Source: DATARN01 sp963851105 (GTDB taxonomy: Bacteria; Actinomycetota; Acidimicrobiia; Acidimicrobiales; Palsa-688). From it: a stretch of DNA of 64,000 nucleotides. The notes under the pieces are model-generated. The model ran no database searches, had not been told where the DNA came from, and saw only the letters and a list, made by a program, of their open reading frames with translations. Where the stretch lies: the NCBI GenBank assembly GCA_963851105.1, contig CAWKNP010000009.1, positions 372,001 through 436,000 on the forward strand, in the 5' to 3' direction. Positions 25,872 to 34,871 of this stretch are shown in pieces (within the stretch, counting starts at the first letter, position 1; each line of letters starts with the position of its first letter). Both the position numbers and the translations under genes were made by a program.

Positions 25872-26507
25872 ATGGCGCAACGCGACTTGCTGAAGCGCTA
25901 TCTCGATGCCGGGATGGCGTTCACCTCGATGACGAAGTCCCGGGCGGAGGGCATTGTCCGGGAGCTGGTGAAGGCGGGCGAGATCTCCCGGGACCAGGTT
26001 CAGACCCAGGTCGACGAGCTGATCGAGCGCAGCCGCCGCAACACCGACCACTTGGTGGCGCTCGTCCGCAAGGAGGTCACGTCGCAGCTTGGCGACCTCA
26101 ACACGACCATCAGGGACCTGGAGCGGCGCTTGACGGGATCGAGCGCGCCGGCGCCGGCGGCCACGCCGGCGTCTCCGGCCAAGAAGGCAGCGAAGAAGGC
26201 GGCGCCCGCCAAGGCGGCGGCGGCGCCCACCAGCGCCGACGCGCCAGCTCCTGTGAAGAAGGCACGAGCGGGAAAAAAGGTGGCGGCCACTCCGGCCGCG
26301 GACGTGGCCGCCAGCGACGCCGCGATCAAGAAGGCGCCGGCCAAACGGACTTCCGCCAAGAAGGCGCCGGCCAAACGGGCCCCGGTCAAAGCGCCCGCCG
26401 CCATCGACGATGCCTCGGCGGCAGGGGCCGAATCCAAGTTGCCGCCGGCCACCAGCGCGAAAACCACCGACGGCGCGTCGAGCGACAACGGTCCTGGCGA
26501 GTCCTAA
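25872..26507 (+). CDS. Helical protein with H1-like Lys/Ala/Pro tail (phasin-like)
   Basis: 211 aa. Residues 1-90 are a coiled coil of PhaF/PhaI type (LKRYLDAGMAFTSMTKSRAEGIVRELVKAGEIS…). From about 95 onward the chain is an Ala/Lys/Pro tail with repeated KKAA and KKAPAKR units, as in bacterial H1-like or PHA-granule proteins, so it should bind DNA or polyanions. It occupies the place of Rv1693, between the phosphatase and tlyA. Confidence 0.75.
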   Translation: MAQRDLLKRYLDAGMAFTSMTKSRAEGIVRELVKAGEISRDQVQTQVDELIERSRRNTDHLVALVRKEVTSQLGDLNTTIRDLERRLTGSSAPAPAATPASPAKKAAKKAAPAKAAAAPTSADAPAPVKKARAGKKVAATPAADVAASDAAIKKAPAKRTSAKKAPAKRAPVKAPAAIDDASAAGAESKLPPATSAKTTDGASSDNGPGES

Positions 26508-26538
26508 CCTCCGGCAACGTCCGAAGGCGGCAGGAAAC

Positions 26539-27381
26539 ATGACCGGCCGGCGGCGCCTCGACTTGGAACTCGTCCGCCGGGGGTTGGTCACCAACCGCGA
26601 GCAGGCGCAGTCGGCCGTGGCCGCCGGTCAGGTTCTCGTCCATGGGGCGGTCGCCGACAAGGCATCGCGCCTTGTGGACCGATCGGATCCACTGATCCTG
26701 GCGGGACCGGCCCCGAGGTTTGTCAGCCGGGGGGGTCTGAAGCTCGACGCGGCCCTCGACCACTTCGCCATCGCGGTTGCACGACGGCGAGCCCTCGATG
26801 CCGGCGCCTCGACCGGGGGGTTCACCGATTGCCTGCTGCAGCGGGGCGCGCAGAGCGTCGTCGCAGTCGACGTCGGTCGGGGCCAGCTCCACGAACGCAT
26901 CGCTCGTGACCCCCGGGTCCGCTCGCTCGAGCGGACCAACGTGCGCACGCTGACGCTCGCCCAGGTGGGGGGCGCACACTTCGACCTGATCGTGGCCGAC
27001 CTCTCGTTCATCTCCTTGCGGACCGTTGCGCCCGTCCTGCTCGGCCCCGTGGCGGCGCCCGGTGGCGATGCGGTCTTGCTCATCAAGCCGCAGTTCGAGG
27101 CGGGCCGCCAGGCCGCGTCGGTGGGACGGGGCATCATCCGCGACCCCGCCGTGTGGACCGAGACGCTGCTTCGCGTCCTCGCCGCCGCGGTCGCCGAGGG
27201 TGCCGAGGTGATGGGCCTGATGGTGTCGCCGGTGACCGGCGCCGAGGGCAATGTGGAATTCGTCGGTCACTTCCGGGCGCACGCGGCGCGAGCCGAGATC
27301 GCCGAGCCCCCCACACCACAAGAGGCGGTGGCGGCGGTGGTCGCCGAGGCCACGCACCGCCACGGCAAGGCGGGCCGCTGA
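26539..27381 (+). CDS. tlyA: TlyA-type rRNA 2'-O-methyltransferase
   Basis: Methylates the 2'-OH of cytidines in 16S/23S rRNA; loss in mycobacteria gives capreomycin resistance. 280 aa: S4 RNA-binding domain (about 1-62, RRLDLELVRRGLVTNREQAQ…), FtsJ-like domain with the SAM loop LDAGASTGGFTD, DVGRGQLH, and IVADLSFISLR followed by LIKPQFEAGR. AGGAAAC precedes the ATG. The stop overlaps the nadK ATG (TGATG). Confidence 0.95.
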   Translation: MTGRRRLDLELVRRGLVTNREQAQSAVAAGQVLVHGAVADKASRLVDRSDPLILAGPAPRFVSRGGLKLDAALDHFAIAVARRRALDAGASTGGFTDCLLQRGAQSVVAVDVGRGQLHERIARDPRVRSLERTNVRTLTLAQVGGAHFDLIVADLSFISLRTVAPVLLGPVAAPGGDAVLLIKPQFEAGRQAASVGRGIIRDPAVWTETLLRVLAAAVAEGAEVMGLMVSPVTGAEGNVEFVGHFRAHAARAEIAEPPTPQEAVAAVVAEATHRHGKAGR

Positions 27382-28232
27382 TGGCGACGATCGGGCTCCT
27401 GCCTCATCCCAATCGGGCGGAGGCGGTGGCGCTGGCCGCGGTCACTGCGTCGTGGCTGATTGCGGAGGGTCACCGGGCCGTGGTGTTCGACGCCCTCGTC
27501 CCCGACGTCCCCGGCGGCTCACCGTCGGAACGCCGTCTGGCCAGCCAGCTCGACCTTGCGGTGAGCCTGGGTGGCGACGGCACCATGTTGCGCACGGTCG
27601 ACCTGGTGACGCCGTTCGGCGTGCCGGTACTGGGCGTCAATGTGGGCCATCTGGGCTTCCTGACCGAGGTCGCGCCCGCTGAGCTTCCGCAGGCGCTGAA
27701 ACAGTTCCTCGCCGGGGACTTCCGCGTCGAGGAGCGCATGACCCTGGCGGTGGAGGTTCGCCACCACGACGACCGGCCGGCGCGCACCATCACCGCGCTC
27801 AACGACACCGTCCTCCAGCGCACCTCGTCGGGCCACACCGTCCGCTTGGCCGTCTCGGTGGGCGGCGCACCATTCCTGATGTACGCCGCCGATTCGATAA
27901 TCGTGGCGACACCGACCGGCTCGACCGCCTACAACCTGTCGGCGCGGGGCCCGATCGTCTCGCCTCAGAACCGGATCCTGGTCATGACCCCCGTCGCCGC
28001 CCACATGTTGTTCGATCGGTCTCTGGTGTTGGCCGAGGACACCGACGTCTCGTTCGAGATCGTCGGGGACCTGCCGGTCGAACTGGTCGTCGACGGCCAA
28101 AGCCTCGGCTGCCTGGGGGCGGGCGACGTCGTCAACTGCCGCACGGGCGACCACGACGCCCGTCTTGTCGACTTCGGGGGCCGCGATTTCTACCGGGTCC
28201 TCAAACAGAAATTCGGGCTCGCGGACGGCTGA
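27381..28232 (+). CDS. nadK: NAD kinase
   Basis: Phosphorylates NAD to NADP. 283 aa with GGDGTMLRT, NVGHLGFLTE, the NDTVLQR segment and TPTGSTAYNLSARGPI. Start fixed by the TGATG overlap with tlyA; its stop likewise overlaps the recN ATG. The order tlyA-nadK-recN is the standard actinobacterial block. Confidence 0.96.
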   Translation: MATIGLLPHPNRAEAVALAAVTASWLIAEGHRAVVFDALVPDVPGGSPSERRLASQLDLAVSLGGDGTMLRTVDLVTPFGVPVLGVNVGHLGFLTEVAPAELPQALKQFLAGDFRVEERMTLAVEVRHHDDRPARTITALNDTVLQRTSSGHTVRLAVSVGGAPFLMYAADSIIVATPTGSTAYNLSARGPIVSPQNRILVMTPVAAHMLFDRSLVLAEDTDVSFEIVGDLPVELVVDGQSLGCLGAGDVVNCRTGDHDARLVDFGGRDFYRVLKQKFGLADG

Positions 28233-29911
28233 TGCTGGCAGAACTACGGGTCAGCGATCTCGGAGTCATCGCCGACCTGACGGTGCTGCTCGGCCCCGGC
28301 ATGATCGCTCTGACGGGCGAAACGGGGACCGGGAAGACCCTGGTCGTCGAGGCCATCGAGTTGCTGCTCGGGGGGCGGGCCGATCCCGTTCTCGTGCGCC
28401 CGGGGGCCACCGAAGCCGTCGTCGAAGGTCGCTTCACGGGCGCCGACGACGGCGACGACGTGGTGGTGACCCGGATCGTTCCCGCCGCGGGGCGGACGCG
28501 GGCGTACGTCAACGGGCGGATGGCGCCGCTCGCGACCCTGAGCGATGTGGCGGGACCCCTCGTCGACCTGCACGGCCAGCACAGCCACCAGTCCCTTCTT
28601 TCCGCGCCGTCGCAACGCGCCAGCCTCGATGCTTTCGCCGACATCGACCTCGAGCCCATTGCCCGCGCCCGGCGGCGCATCCGCGAGGCCGAGGAATCGC
28701 TGAAATCGTTCGGGGGCGATGCCGCCAGCCGCGCCCGGGAACACGACATGGCCGAGTTCCAGCGGGCCGAGATCGAGGCGGCCAAGCTGGTCGATCCCGA
28801 CGAGGACGAGAGCCTGAGCGAGGAAGAGGAGCGCCTGGCGGGCGCCGCCTCCCACCGGGAGGCGGCGCTCGCGGCCATCGCCGCCTTGGCGGGTGACCTC
28901 GGGGTGGCCGACTCCCTGGGTGCGGTGGTCGCCCGCCTCTCCGGCCACCCGCCCCTTGAGGAGATCCACGGCCGGTTGCGGGCCGCGGCCATCGACGTGG
29001 CCGACGTGGCGAGCGACCTGCGAGGCCTTGCGGACTCCCTCGAGGAAGATCCTGAGCGCCTGGCATGGGTCGGGCAGCGCCGCCAGCTGCTCCGCCAGCT
29101 ACGCCGGAAGTACGGCGACTCCATCGCCGCGGTCATCGAGTATGGCGAAGCGATCGGGACCCGCCTGGCCGAGTTGGATTCCTACGACCAACGGGCCGGC
29201 CTCCTCGAGGCCGAACGCGACCAGGCAACACGGGACCTGGTCGCGGCCCAGGAGGTCGTCGGCCGCCAGCGACGGGCGGCGGCACCACGTCTGGCCGCGG
29301 CCATCGAGGAACGGTTGCGGACCCTCGCCATGCCCAGGGCCCGCATCGAGGTACACGTGGGCGACGACCCGGCGGGCGAAGAGGTCGTCTGGTACCTGGG
29401 CGCCAACCCGGGGGAGCCGCCGCTGCCGCTGGCCAAGGTGGCCTCGGGCGGTGAGCTGGCCCGCACGATGCTGGCGGCGCGCCTGGCCCTACGATCGTCC
29501 GCCGCCGCCTGGGCGGGTCGAGGTGGCGAGAGCGAACCGGCCGGCGAGGCCGGACGGGGCGACGAGACTGGACGGGCCGGCACCCCCACCCTGGTCTTTG
29601 ACGAGGTCGACGCCGGTATCGGCGGCGAGGCGGCGCTGGCGGTGGGCCGGGCCCTGGCCGATCTGGCCCGCCACCACCAGGTGCTGGTGGTCACCCATCT
29701 CCCCCAGGTGGCGGCATTCGCCGACCAGCAGATTGCGGTGTCCAAAGAAGAGGTCGGGGGCCGGACGATCGCCACCGCGCAGGGTTTGGACGCCGGAGCC
29801 CGGGTTGTCGAGCTCTCCCGGATGCTCTCGGGGCAACCCGACAGTGCCACCGCCCGGCGCCACGCCAAGGAGCTGCTCGCCCTGGCCCGGCGCCCTGAGG
29901 CAACCGCTTGA
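28232..29911 (+). CDS. recN: DNA repair protein RecN
   Basis: SMC-like ATPase acting at double-strand breaks. 559 aa: Walker A GETGTGKT (about 31-38) at the N-terminus, long coiled-coil arms (about 150-350), signature VASGGELART, Walker B TLVFDEVDAGIGG and the His switch VVTHLPQVAAFAD. A Gly/Glu/Arg-rich insertion (AGRGGESEPAGEAGRGDETGR, about 430-450) lies between signature and Walker B. Confidence 0.96.
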   Translation: MLAELRVSDLGVIADLTVLLGPGMIALTGETGTGKTLVVEAIELLLGGRADPVLVRPGATEAVVEGRFTGADDGDDVVVTRIVPAAGRTRAYVNGRMAPLATLSDVAGPLVDLHGQHSHQSLLSAPSQRASLDAFADIDLEPIARARRRIREAEESLKSFGGDAASRAREHDMAEFQRAEIEAAKLVDPDEDESLSEEEERLAGAASHREAALAAIAALAGDLGVADSLGAVVARLSGHPPLEEIHGRLRAAAIDVADVASDLRGLADSLEEDPERLAWVGQRRQLLRQLRRKYGDSIAAVIEYGEAIGTRLAELDSYDQRAGLLEAERDQATRDLVAAQEVVGRQRRAAAPRLAAAIEERLRTLAMPRARIEVHVGDDPAGEEVVWYLGANPGEPPLPLAKVASGGELARTMLAARLALRSSAAAWAGRGGESEPAGEAGRGDETGRAGTPTLVFDEVDAGIGGEAALAVGRALADLARHHQVLVVTHLPQVAAFADQQIAVSKEEVGGRTIATAQGLDAGARVVELSRMLSGQPDSATARRHAKELLALARRPEATA

Positions 29912-29963
29912 GGTGGCCGACGCTGAGGCCCGGGCATCCGCCAGGCAACTCGGCGGGGCGCGG

Positions 29964-29969
29964 TAGCCT
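29964..29969 (+). promoter_or_regulatory. -10 box for pyrG
   Basis: TAGCCT about 50 nt before the pyrG ATG. Unlike most genes here this leaves a leader, which carries a good Shine-Dalgarno (GGGAGGAG) 5 nt before the start. Confidence 0.45.
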
Positions 29970-30020
29970 GGTTTGGCCGCCCCCGTTGGCGTCCACCAGT
30001 ACCAGACGGGAGGAGCAGTG

Positions 30021-31691
30021 ATGGCGAAGCACATCTTCGTCACCGGTGGCGTGGCGAGCTCGTTGGGCAAGGGCCTGACGGCGTCGTCGCTCGGCCGGTT
30101 GCTGAAGAGCCGTGGGCTGCGGGTCACGATGCAGAAGTTGGACCCCTACATCAACGTCGACCCCGGGACGATGAATCCGTTCGAGCACGGTGAGGTGTTC
30201 GTCACCGATGACGGGGGCGAGACCGATCTCGACCTCGGGCACTACGAACGGTTCATCGACGAGAACCTCCGCCGGGACTCCAACGCCACCACCGGATCGA
30301 TCTACCAGTCGGTGATCGCGAAGGAACGGCGCGGCGACTTCCTCGGCAAGACCGTGCAGGTGATCCCCCACATCACCGACGAGATCAAGGGTCGCATCAA
30401 GCGGTTGGCCATTGACTCCGTCGACGTCGTCATCACCGAGGTCGGCGGGACCGTGGGCGACATCGAGATCCTCCCGTTCCTCGAAGCCATCCGGCAGTTC
30501 CGCAAAGACGTCGGGCGGGACAACGTCTGTTACGTGCACGTCACCCTGGTGCCCTACCTCGGCCCGTCGGGCGAGCAGAAGACCAAGCCGACGCAGCACT
30601 CGGTCACCGAGCTGCGCAGCCGGGGCATCCAGCCCGACGTCATCATCTGCCGCAGCGACCGGGACATCTCGCCGGGGCTCAAGCGCAAGATCTCCCTCCT
30701 GTGCGACGTGCCCATCGAGGCCGTGGTGTCCTGCGTCGACGCCCCCAACCTGTACGAGATCCCGTTGGCGCTGCACGAGGAAGGCCTCGACGCCTACGTG
30801 TGTCGCCTGCTGAACTTCGACGATGGCCGCCACCCCCTCGACCTGACGGAGTGGGAACGGCTCGTCGATCGGGTGGAGGCCGCCACCCGGCCGGTGCGCA
30901 TCGGCCTGATCGGGAAATACGTCAATCTGCCCGACGCCTACTTGTCGGTGGGCGAGGCGCTGCGCCACGGCGGCTATTTCCACGGGGCCCGGATCGATGT
31001 CGAGTGGATCCAAGCAGAAGAGGTCGAGGGGCTGCTGGCCGAGGGCCGCCTCCGCGACCTCGACGGGATCGTCATCCCGGGAGGATTCGGCGAGCGCGGC
31101 ATCGAAGGCAAGATCGCGGCCGCGGGTTATGCCCGCGAGCACAACATCCCCTGCCTGGGCCTGTGCCTCGGCCTCCAGGTGATGGTCATCGACATCGCCC
31201 GCAACGTGTGCGGCCTCACCGGCGCCAACTCCCGGGAGTTCGATTCCACCACACCCCACCCGGTGATCGACCTCATGGATACCCAACGCGAGATCGTGGA
31301 CATGGGCGGCAGCATGCGCCTCGGCGCCTACGTGGCCCGCCTGCAGCCCGGCAGCCAGGTGGCCCGGGCGTACGGCGACACCGTCGTCGACGAGCGCCAC
31401 CGCCACCGCTACGAGGTCAACCCGCAGTACCGGCGGCGCCTCGAGGACGCCGGCGTCTACTGCTCGGGCACCTCGCCCGACGACCGTCTCGTGGAGTTCA
31501 TCGAGCTGCCGGGCCACCCGATGTGGATCGGCACCCAGGCGCACCCCGAGTTCAAGAGCCGGCCCAACCGGCCCCATCCGCTGTTCCGGGAGTTGGTCGG
31601 TGCCGCCCTCATGCGCGCCGAGGGGCGGGCGCCGCGCCTGCTCGACGTGACCAGCCTGGCTCCGCTCAGCCCGTCCACGCCGGCGCGCTGA
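30021..31691 (+). CDS. pyrG: CTP synthase
   Basis: ATP- and glutamine-dependent amination of UTP to CTP. 556 aa: N-terminal synthetase domain beginning HIFVTGGVASSLGKGLTASS, with the magnesium-binding DPYINVDPGTMNPFEHGEVFV, and a C-terminal class I glutaminase with GGFGERG, nucleophile Cys in CLGLCLGLQ and a His-x-Glu near the end (AHPEF). ATG chosen by the GGAGGAG site and family N-terminus; an upstream in-frame start is not needed. Confidence 0.97.
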   Translation: MAKHIFVTGGVASSLGKGLTASSLGRLLKSRGLRVTMQKLDPYINVDPGTMNPFEHGEVFVTDDGGETDLDLGHYERFIDENLRRDSNATTGSIYQSVIAKERRGDFLGKTVQVIPHITDEIKGRIKRLAIDSVDVVITEVGGTVGDIEILPFLEAIRQFRKDVGRDNVCYVHVTLVPYLGPSGEQKTKPTQHSVTELRSRGIQPDVIICRSDRDISPGLKRKISLLCDVPIEAVVSCVDAPNLYEIPLALHEEGLDAYVCRLLNFDDGRHPLDLTEWERLVDRVEAATRPVRIGLIGKYVNLPDAYLSVGEALRHGGYFHGARIDVEWIQAEEVEGLLAEGRLRDLDGIVIPGGFGERGIEGKIAAAGYAREHNIPCLGLCLGLQVMVIDIARNVCGLTGANSREFDSTTPHPVIDLMDTQREIVDMGGSMRLGAYVARLQPGSQVARAYGDTVVDERHRHRYEVNPQYRRRLEDAGVYCSGTSPDDRLVEFIELPGHPMWIGTQAHPEFKSRPNRPHPLFRELVGAALMRAEGRAPRLLDVTSLAPLSPSTPAR

Positions 31692-31705
31692 GCGAGCGGT
31701 ACTTC

Positions 31706-32311
31706 GTGCCCGCTCGGTTCCGCCGCCTCGGCGAGAAGGTCCACTACCGGGGGACACTTATCACCGTCGCCACCGCCACCTTCGAAGCCCCCGACGGCTC
31801 GACCTTCGACCGCGACGTGGTCCACCACCCCGGCGCGGTATCGGTGGTCCCGCTCATGCAGAAGCCGCAGGCCCCCGACGAGGTCGTCCTGGTGCGGCAA
31901 TACCGCGCTGCGGTCGACCGTGAGCTGCTGGAAGTGGTGGCGGGCAAGCGGGACGTGGCGGGCGAGGCACCCGAGGAAACGGCCCGGCGGGAGCTGGCCG
32001 AGGAGGTCGGCCTCGTGGCCGGGCGCCTCGATCTGCTGGCTGAGTTCTACAACTCGCCCGGTTTCTGCGACGAGCACTCCTTCGTCTTCCTCGCCCGCGA
32101 CGTGGAGGAGACCGATTCCGACCTCCAGGGAATCGAGGAGCAGTACATGAGCGTCGAGCGGATCCCCCTCGCTGACGTGGTGGGACTGATACGCGGCGGC
32201 GAGATCGTCGACGCCAAGACCATCATCGCCCTGACCCTGGCCCGGGAGGCCGTGGCCCGGGAGACGGTGGCCCGGGGGACGGTGGCCGGGGAGACGGTGA
32301 GCGAGAGCTGA
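31706..32311 (+). CDS. NUDIX hydrolase (ADP-ribose pyrophosphatase type)
   Basis: 201 aa from GTG. The NUDIX box is complete: GEAPEETARRELAEEVGL, preceded by VRQYRAAVDRELLEVVAG and followed by FYNSPGFCDE, the pattern of ADP-ribose/nucleoside-diphosphate-sugar hydrolases. This is the place of Rv1700. Homologues begin about six residues earlier; a non-standard CTG overlapping the pyrG stop would supply them. The C-terminus ends in a 15-bp tandem repeat. Confidence 0.88.
   Translation: MPARFRRLGEKVHYRGTLITVATATFEAPDGSTFDRDVVHHPGAVSVVPLMQKPQAPDEVVLVRQYRAAVDRELLEVVAGKRDVAGEAPEETARRELAEEVGLVAGRLDLLAEFYNSPGFCDEHSFVFLARDVEETDSDLQGIEEQYMSVERIPLADVVGLIRGGEIVDAKTIIALTLAREAVARETVARGTVAGETVSES
32252..32296 (+). 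repeat. Three 15-bp tandem repeats at the NUDIX gene 3' end
   Basis: GTGGCCCGGGAGACG and two near copies encode VARET-VARGT-VAGET. The units differ by one or two bases. Recent slippage is likely. Confidence 0.7.
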
Positions 32312-32336
32312 TCGGGGCGAGGCGCCGGCTCCCCGC

Positions 32337-32342
32337 TACGCT
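32337..32342 (+). promoter_or_regulatory. -10 box, leaderless, for ald
   Basis: TACGCT, then 7 nt, then GTG 32350; same sequence and spacing as before the CBS gene. Confidence 0.6.
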
Positions 32343-32349
32343 CGAACCT

Positions 32350-33459
32350 GTGATCGTCGGGGTGCCCGCCGAGGTCAAGACTGCCGAGAACCGAGTCGCG
32401 ATGACTCCCGATGGTGTCCGGGAGTTGGCGGCCCACGGCCACACCGTCCTCGTGCAGAAGGGGTCGGGAGATGGCTCGTCCATCGCCGATTCTGACTTCG
32501 CCCGGGCCGGCGCCCGGCTCGTGGACACTGCGGTCGAAGCCTGGGCCGCGCAACTCGTCGTCAAGGTCAAGGAGCCGCAGGCCGACGAGTTCGCCTACCT
32601 CCGCCCCGACCTTGTGCTGTTCACCTACCTCCACCTGGCCGCCTACCCCGAGGTCGCCAAGGCGCTGCTGGCGGCGGGGACCACGAGCCTCGCCTACGAG
32701 ACGGTGCAGATGCCCGACGGCTCCCTGCCCCTGCTCGCCCCCATGAGTGAAGTGGCGGGCCGCATGGCGACCCAGGTCGGGGCGCACTACCTGGAGCGCA
32801 ACAACGGCGGCCGGGGCGTCCTCCTCGGCGGCGCCCCCGGCGTCCGCCCCGCCCGGGTGGTGGTCCTCGGCGCCGGCAACGTCGGGTGGAACGCGGCATG
32901 GATCGCCCAGGGCATGGAGGCCGAGGTGCTGCTGCTCGACAAGAACATCGACCGGCTGCGGTGGGTCGATCAGATCCACAAGGGGAGGATCATGACCCTG
33001 GCCTCCAACCGGGGCGCCATCGAGCGGGCGGTGGCCCGCGCCGACCTGGTCATCGGGGCCGTCCTCGTGGCGGGCGGCCGGGCCCCGGTGGTCGTCACCG
33101 ACGAGATGGTCACGGCCATGAAACCGGGCTCGGTCATCGTCGACGTCGCCGTCGACCAGGGCGGCTGCATCGCCACCACCCACGAGACGACCCACACCGA
33201 CCCCGTGTACTTCACCCACGGCGTCTTGCACTATGCGGTGGGCAACATGCCCGGCGCCGTGCCCCACACCTCCACCTATGCCCTGACCAACGCCACCTTG
33301 CCGTACGTGGTGGACGTCGCCAACCAGGGCCCCGTGGCGGCCGCCGCCGACCCCGTGCTGCGGGGCGGCCTCACCACCGTGGCCGGGCGGGTCACCAACG
33401 AGGCGGTCGCAGCGGCGCTCGGCCTGCCCTTTGGCGACCCGTTCGGGGACCCGATTTGA
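32350..33459 (+). CDS. ald: Alanine dehydrogenase
   Basis: NAD-dependent reversible deamination of L-alanine to pyruvate. 369 aa, the typical length; N-terminus MIVGVPAEVKTAENRVAMTP with substrate-site Arg/Lys, the catalytic His in FTYLHLAA, the Rossmann loop VVLGAGNVGWNAA and GGCIATTHETTHTDP. GTG fixed by the family N-terminus and the leaderless -10 box. It is inserted between the NUDIX gene and xerD relative to the mycobacterial order. Confidence 0.96.
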   Translation: MIVGVPAEVKTAENRVAMTPDGVRELAAHGHTVLVQKGSGDGSSIADSDFARAGARLVDTAVEAWAAQLVVKVKEPQADEFAYLRPDLVLFTYLHLAAYPEVAKALLAAGTTSLAYETVQMPDGSLPLLAPMSEVAGRMATQVGAHYLERNNGGRGVLLGGAPGVRPARVVVLGAGNVGWNAAWIAQGMEAEVLLLDKNIDRLRWVDQIHKGRIMTLASNRGAIERAVARADLVIGAVLVAGGRAPVVVTDEMVTAMKPGSVIVDVAVDQGGCIATTHETTHTDPVYFTHGVLHYAVGNMPGAVPHTSTYALTNATLPYVVDVANQGPVAAAADPVLRGGLTTVAGRVTNEAVAAALGLPFGDPFGDPI

Positions 33460-33500
33460 CCGTTGCAAAAGGGGCGGTCCCCCCGGAAAAGGGGCGCCCC

Positions 33501-34457
33501 GTGGCGCTCAGCCTGGCGGGCGAAGAATTCCTGTCGTGGCTGTCGGTCGAGCGGGGGCGGGCCCCCAACACGCTGGCCGCCTACCGGCGGGACCTGCGGG
33601 CCTACGAGGCCTGGTTGCGGGGCCTCCACCTGGCGCTACCCGATGTCGCCGAGCGTGACGTCGTCGACTACGTCGCCGCCCTGTGGGCGTCGGGGCGGGC
33701 CGCTTCCAGCATCGCCCGGGCGCTGGTGGCGGTGAGGTCGCTCCACCGTTTCCTGGCCGACGAGGGCCACGCCCGGAGCGACCCGACGGGCGATGTCGGC
33801 AACCCCAAGGTGCCCCAGGGCCTGCCCAAGGCGCTCACCGAGGGCGAGGTGGGCACTCTGCTCGCAGCGGTGGTGGGCGAGGATGCCACCGCCCGCCGCG
33901 CCCGGGCGATCCTCGAGCTGTTGTACGGGACCGGAATGCGGATCTCGGAGCTGGTCGGCCTTTCGCTGCTCGATCTGGCCCTCGATTCCGACGTGGTCCG
34001 GGTGTTCGGCAAGGGTTCCAAGGAACGGCTGGTGCCGCTCGGGCGCTACGCCCGCGTGGCCCTCGACGACTGGCTGGCGGCCGACGGTCGCGGTGCCATG
34101 ACGCCCGATCGTTGGGCCCGCCGGGGTGACTCCGAGGCGGTCTTCCTGAACGCCCGGGGCGGGCGCCTGTCGCGCCAAGGCGCTTGGGGCATCGTGCGAC
34201 GCTACGGCGACAAGGTTGGCCTCGGCGATCGCCTCACCCCCCATGTGCTGCGCCACAGTTGCGCCACCCACATGCTCGATCACGGGGCCGACATCCGGGT
34301 CGTCCAGGAGCTGCTCGGTCACGCGTCGATCGCCACCACGCAGGTCTATACGAAGGTGTCGACCGAACGATTGCGCTGCGCCTACGAGGCCGCCCACCCC
34401 CGCGCCCACGCCGGAGGGGCCCCATACAAACCCCGCTTACAAGCGTCGCGAAGATGA
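33501..34457 (+). CDS. xerD: Tyrosine recombinase XerD
   Basis: Site-specific recombinase that resolves chromosome dimers at dif with XerC. 318 aa. SAM-like core-binding N-domain (EEFLSWLSVERGRAPNTLAAYRRDL), then the catalytic domain with R in GTGMRISEL, HVLRHSCATHML (H-x-x-R), the second His in LLGHASIATTQ and Tyr in VYTKVS. GTG 33501 gives the family-like N-terminus; a TTG at 33456 overlapping the ald stop (TTGA) would add 15 residues and is possible. Confidence 0.92.
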   Translation: MALSLAGEEFLSWLSVERGRAPNTLAAYRRDLRAYEAWLRGLHLALPDVAERDVVDYVAALWASGRAASSIARALVAVRSLHRFLADEGHARSDPTGDVGNPKVPQGLPKALTEGEVGTLLAAVVGEDATARRARAILELLYGTGMRISELVGLSLLDLALDSDVVRVFGKGSKERLVPLGRYARVALDDWLAADGRGAMTPDRWARRGDSEAVFLNARGGRLSRQGAWGIVRRYGDKVGLGDRLTPHVLRHSCATHMLDHGADIRVVQELLGHASIATTQVYTKVSTERLRCAYEAAHPRAHAGGAPYKPRLQASRR

Positions 34458-34466
34458 CGTGGGGGT

Positions 34467-34472
34467 TACACT
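34467..34472 (+). promoter_or_regulatory. -10 box, leaderless, for the DksA/TraR-type gene
   Basis: TACACT, then 6 nt, then ATG 34479. No recognisable -35. Confidence 0.6.
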
Positions 34473-34478
34473 CACGCT

Positions 34479-34817
34479 ATGACGTCGACTGATGCGACGA
34501 CCGCAGATCTCCGCTTGCTCCTCGAGGAGGAGCGGGATGCTCTGCGCGCCCGGCTGAGCGAGCTCGGCTCAGGGGCAACCGGCGTCGACTACGACTCCAA
34601 CTTCGCGGACTCCAGCCAGGTGACCGCCGAACGAGGCGAGGTGGAGGCCCTGGCGGCCAAGCTCCGCGAGACGCTCGTGGAGGTTGAGCACGCCATCGGC
34701 AAGCTCGACGACGCCACCTTCGGCATCTGCGAGTCGTGCGCCAAGGCGATCGGTGGCCCCCGGCTGGAGGCCAAGCCCGCCGCCCGGTACTGCATCGACT
34801 GCGCCAGCAAGCGCTGA
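34479..34817 (+). CDS. DksA/TraR-family zinc-finger protein
   Basis: 112 aa. Coiled-coil part (about 10-80, LLLEEERDALRARLSELG…LRETLVEVEHAIGKLDD) followed by a C4 zinc finger (CESC … CIDC). DksA-type proteins reach into the RNA polymerase secondary channel; the acidic tip residues of classical DksA are not obvious (D-Y-D-S-N-F-A-D-S), as in the actinobacterial short forms. Own leaderless promoter. Confidence 0.88.
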   Translation: MTSTDATTADLRLLLEEERDALRARLSELGSGATGVDYDSNFADSSQVTAERGEVEALAAKLRETLVEVEHAIGKLDDATFGICESCAKAIGGPRLEAKPAARYCIDCASKR

Positions 34818-34871
34818 TCAGGCACTGAGCGGGCCTCTGCCGGTCCGCCCCGCCGCTGCCGACCTGCCAGC

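Noticed and set aside
26160..26400. Apparent nucleotide repeats (AAGAAGGC…)
   Set aside because: They come from repeated Lys-Lys-Ala-Pro codons of the H1-like tail, not from an independent DNA repeat.
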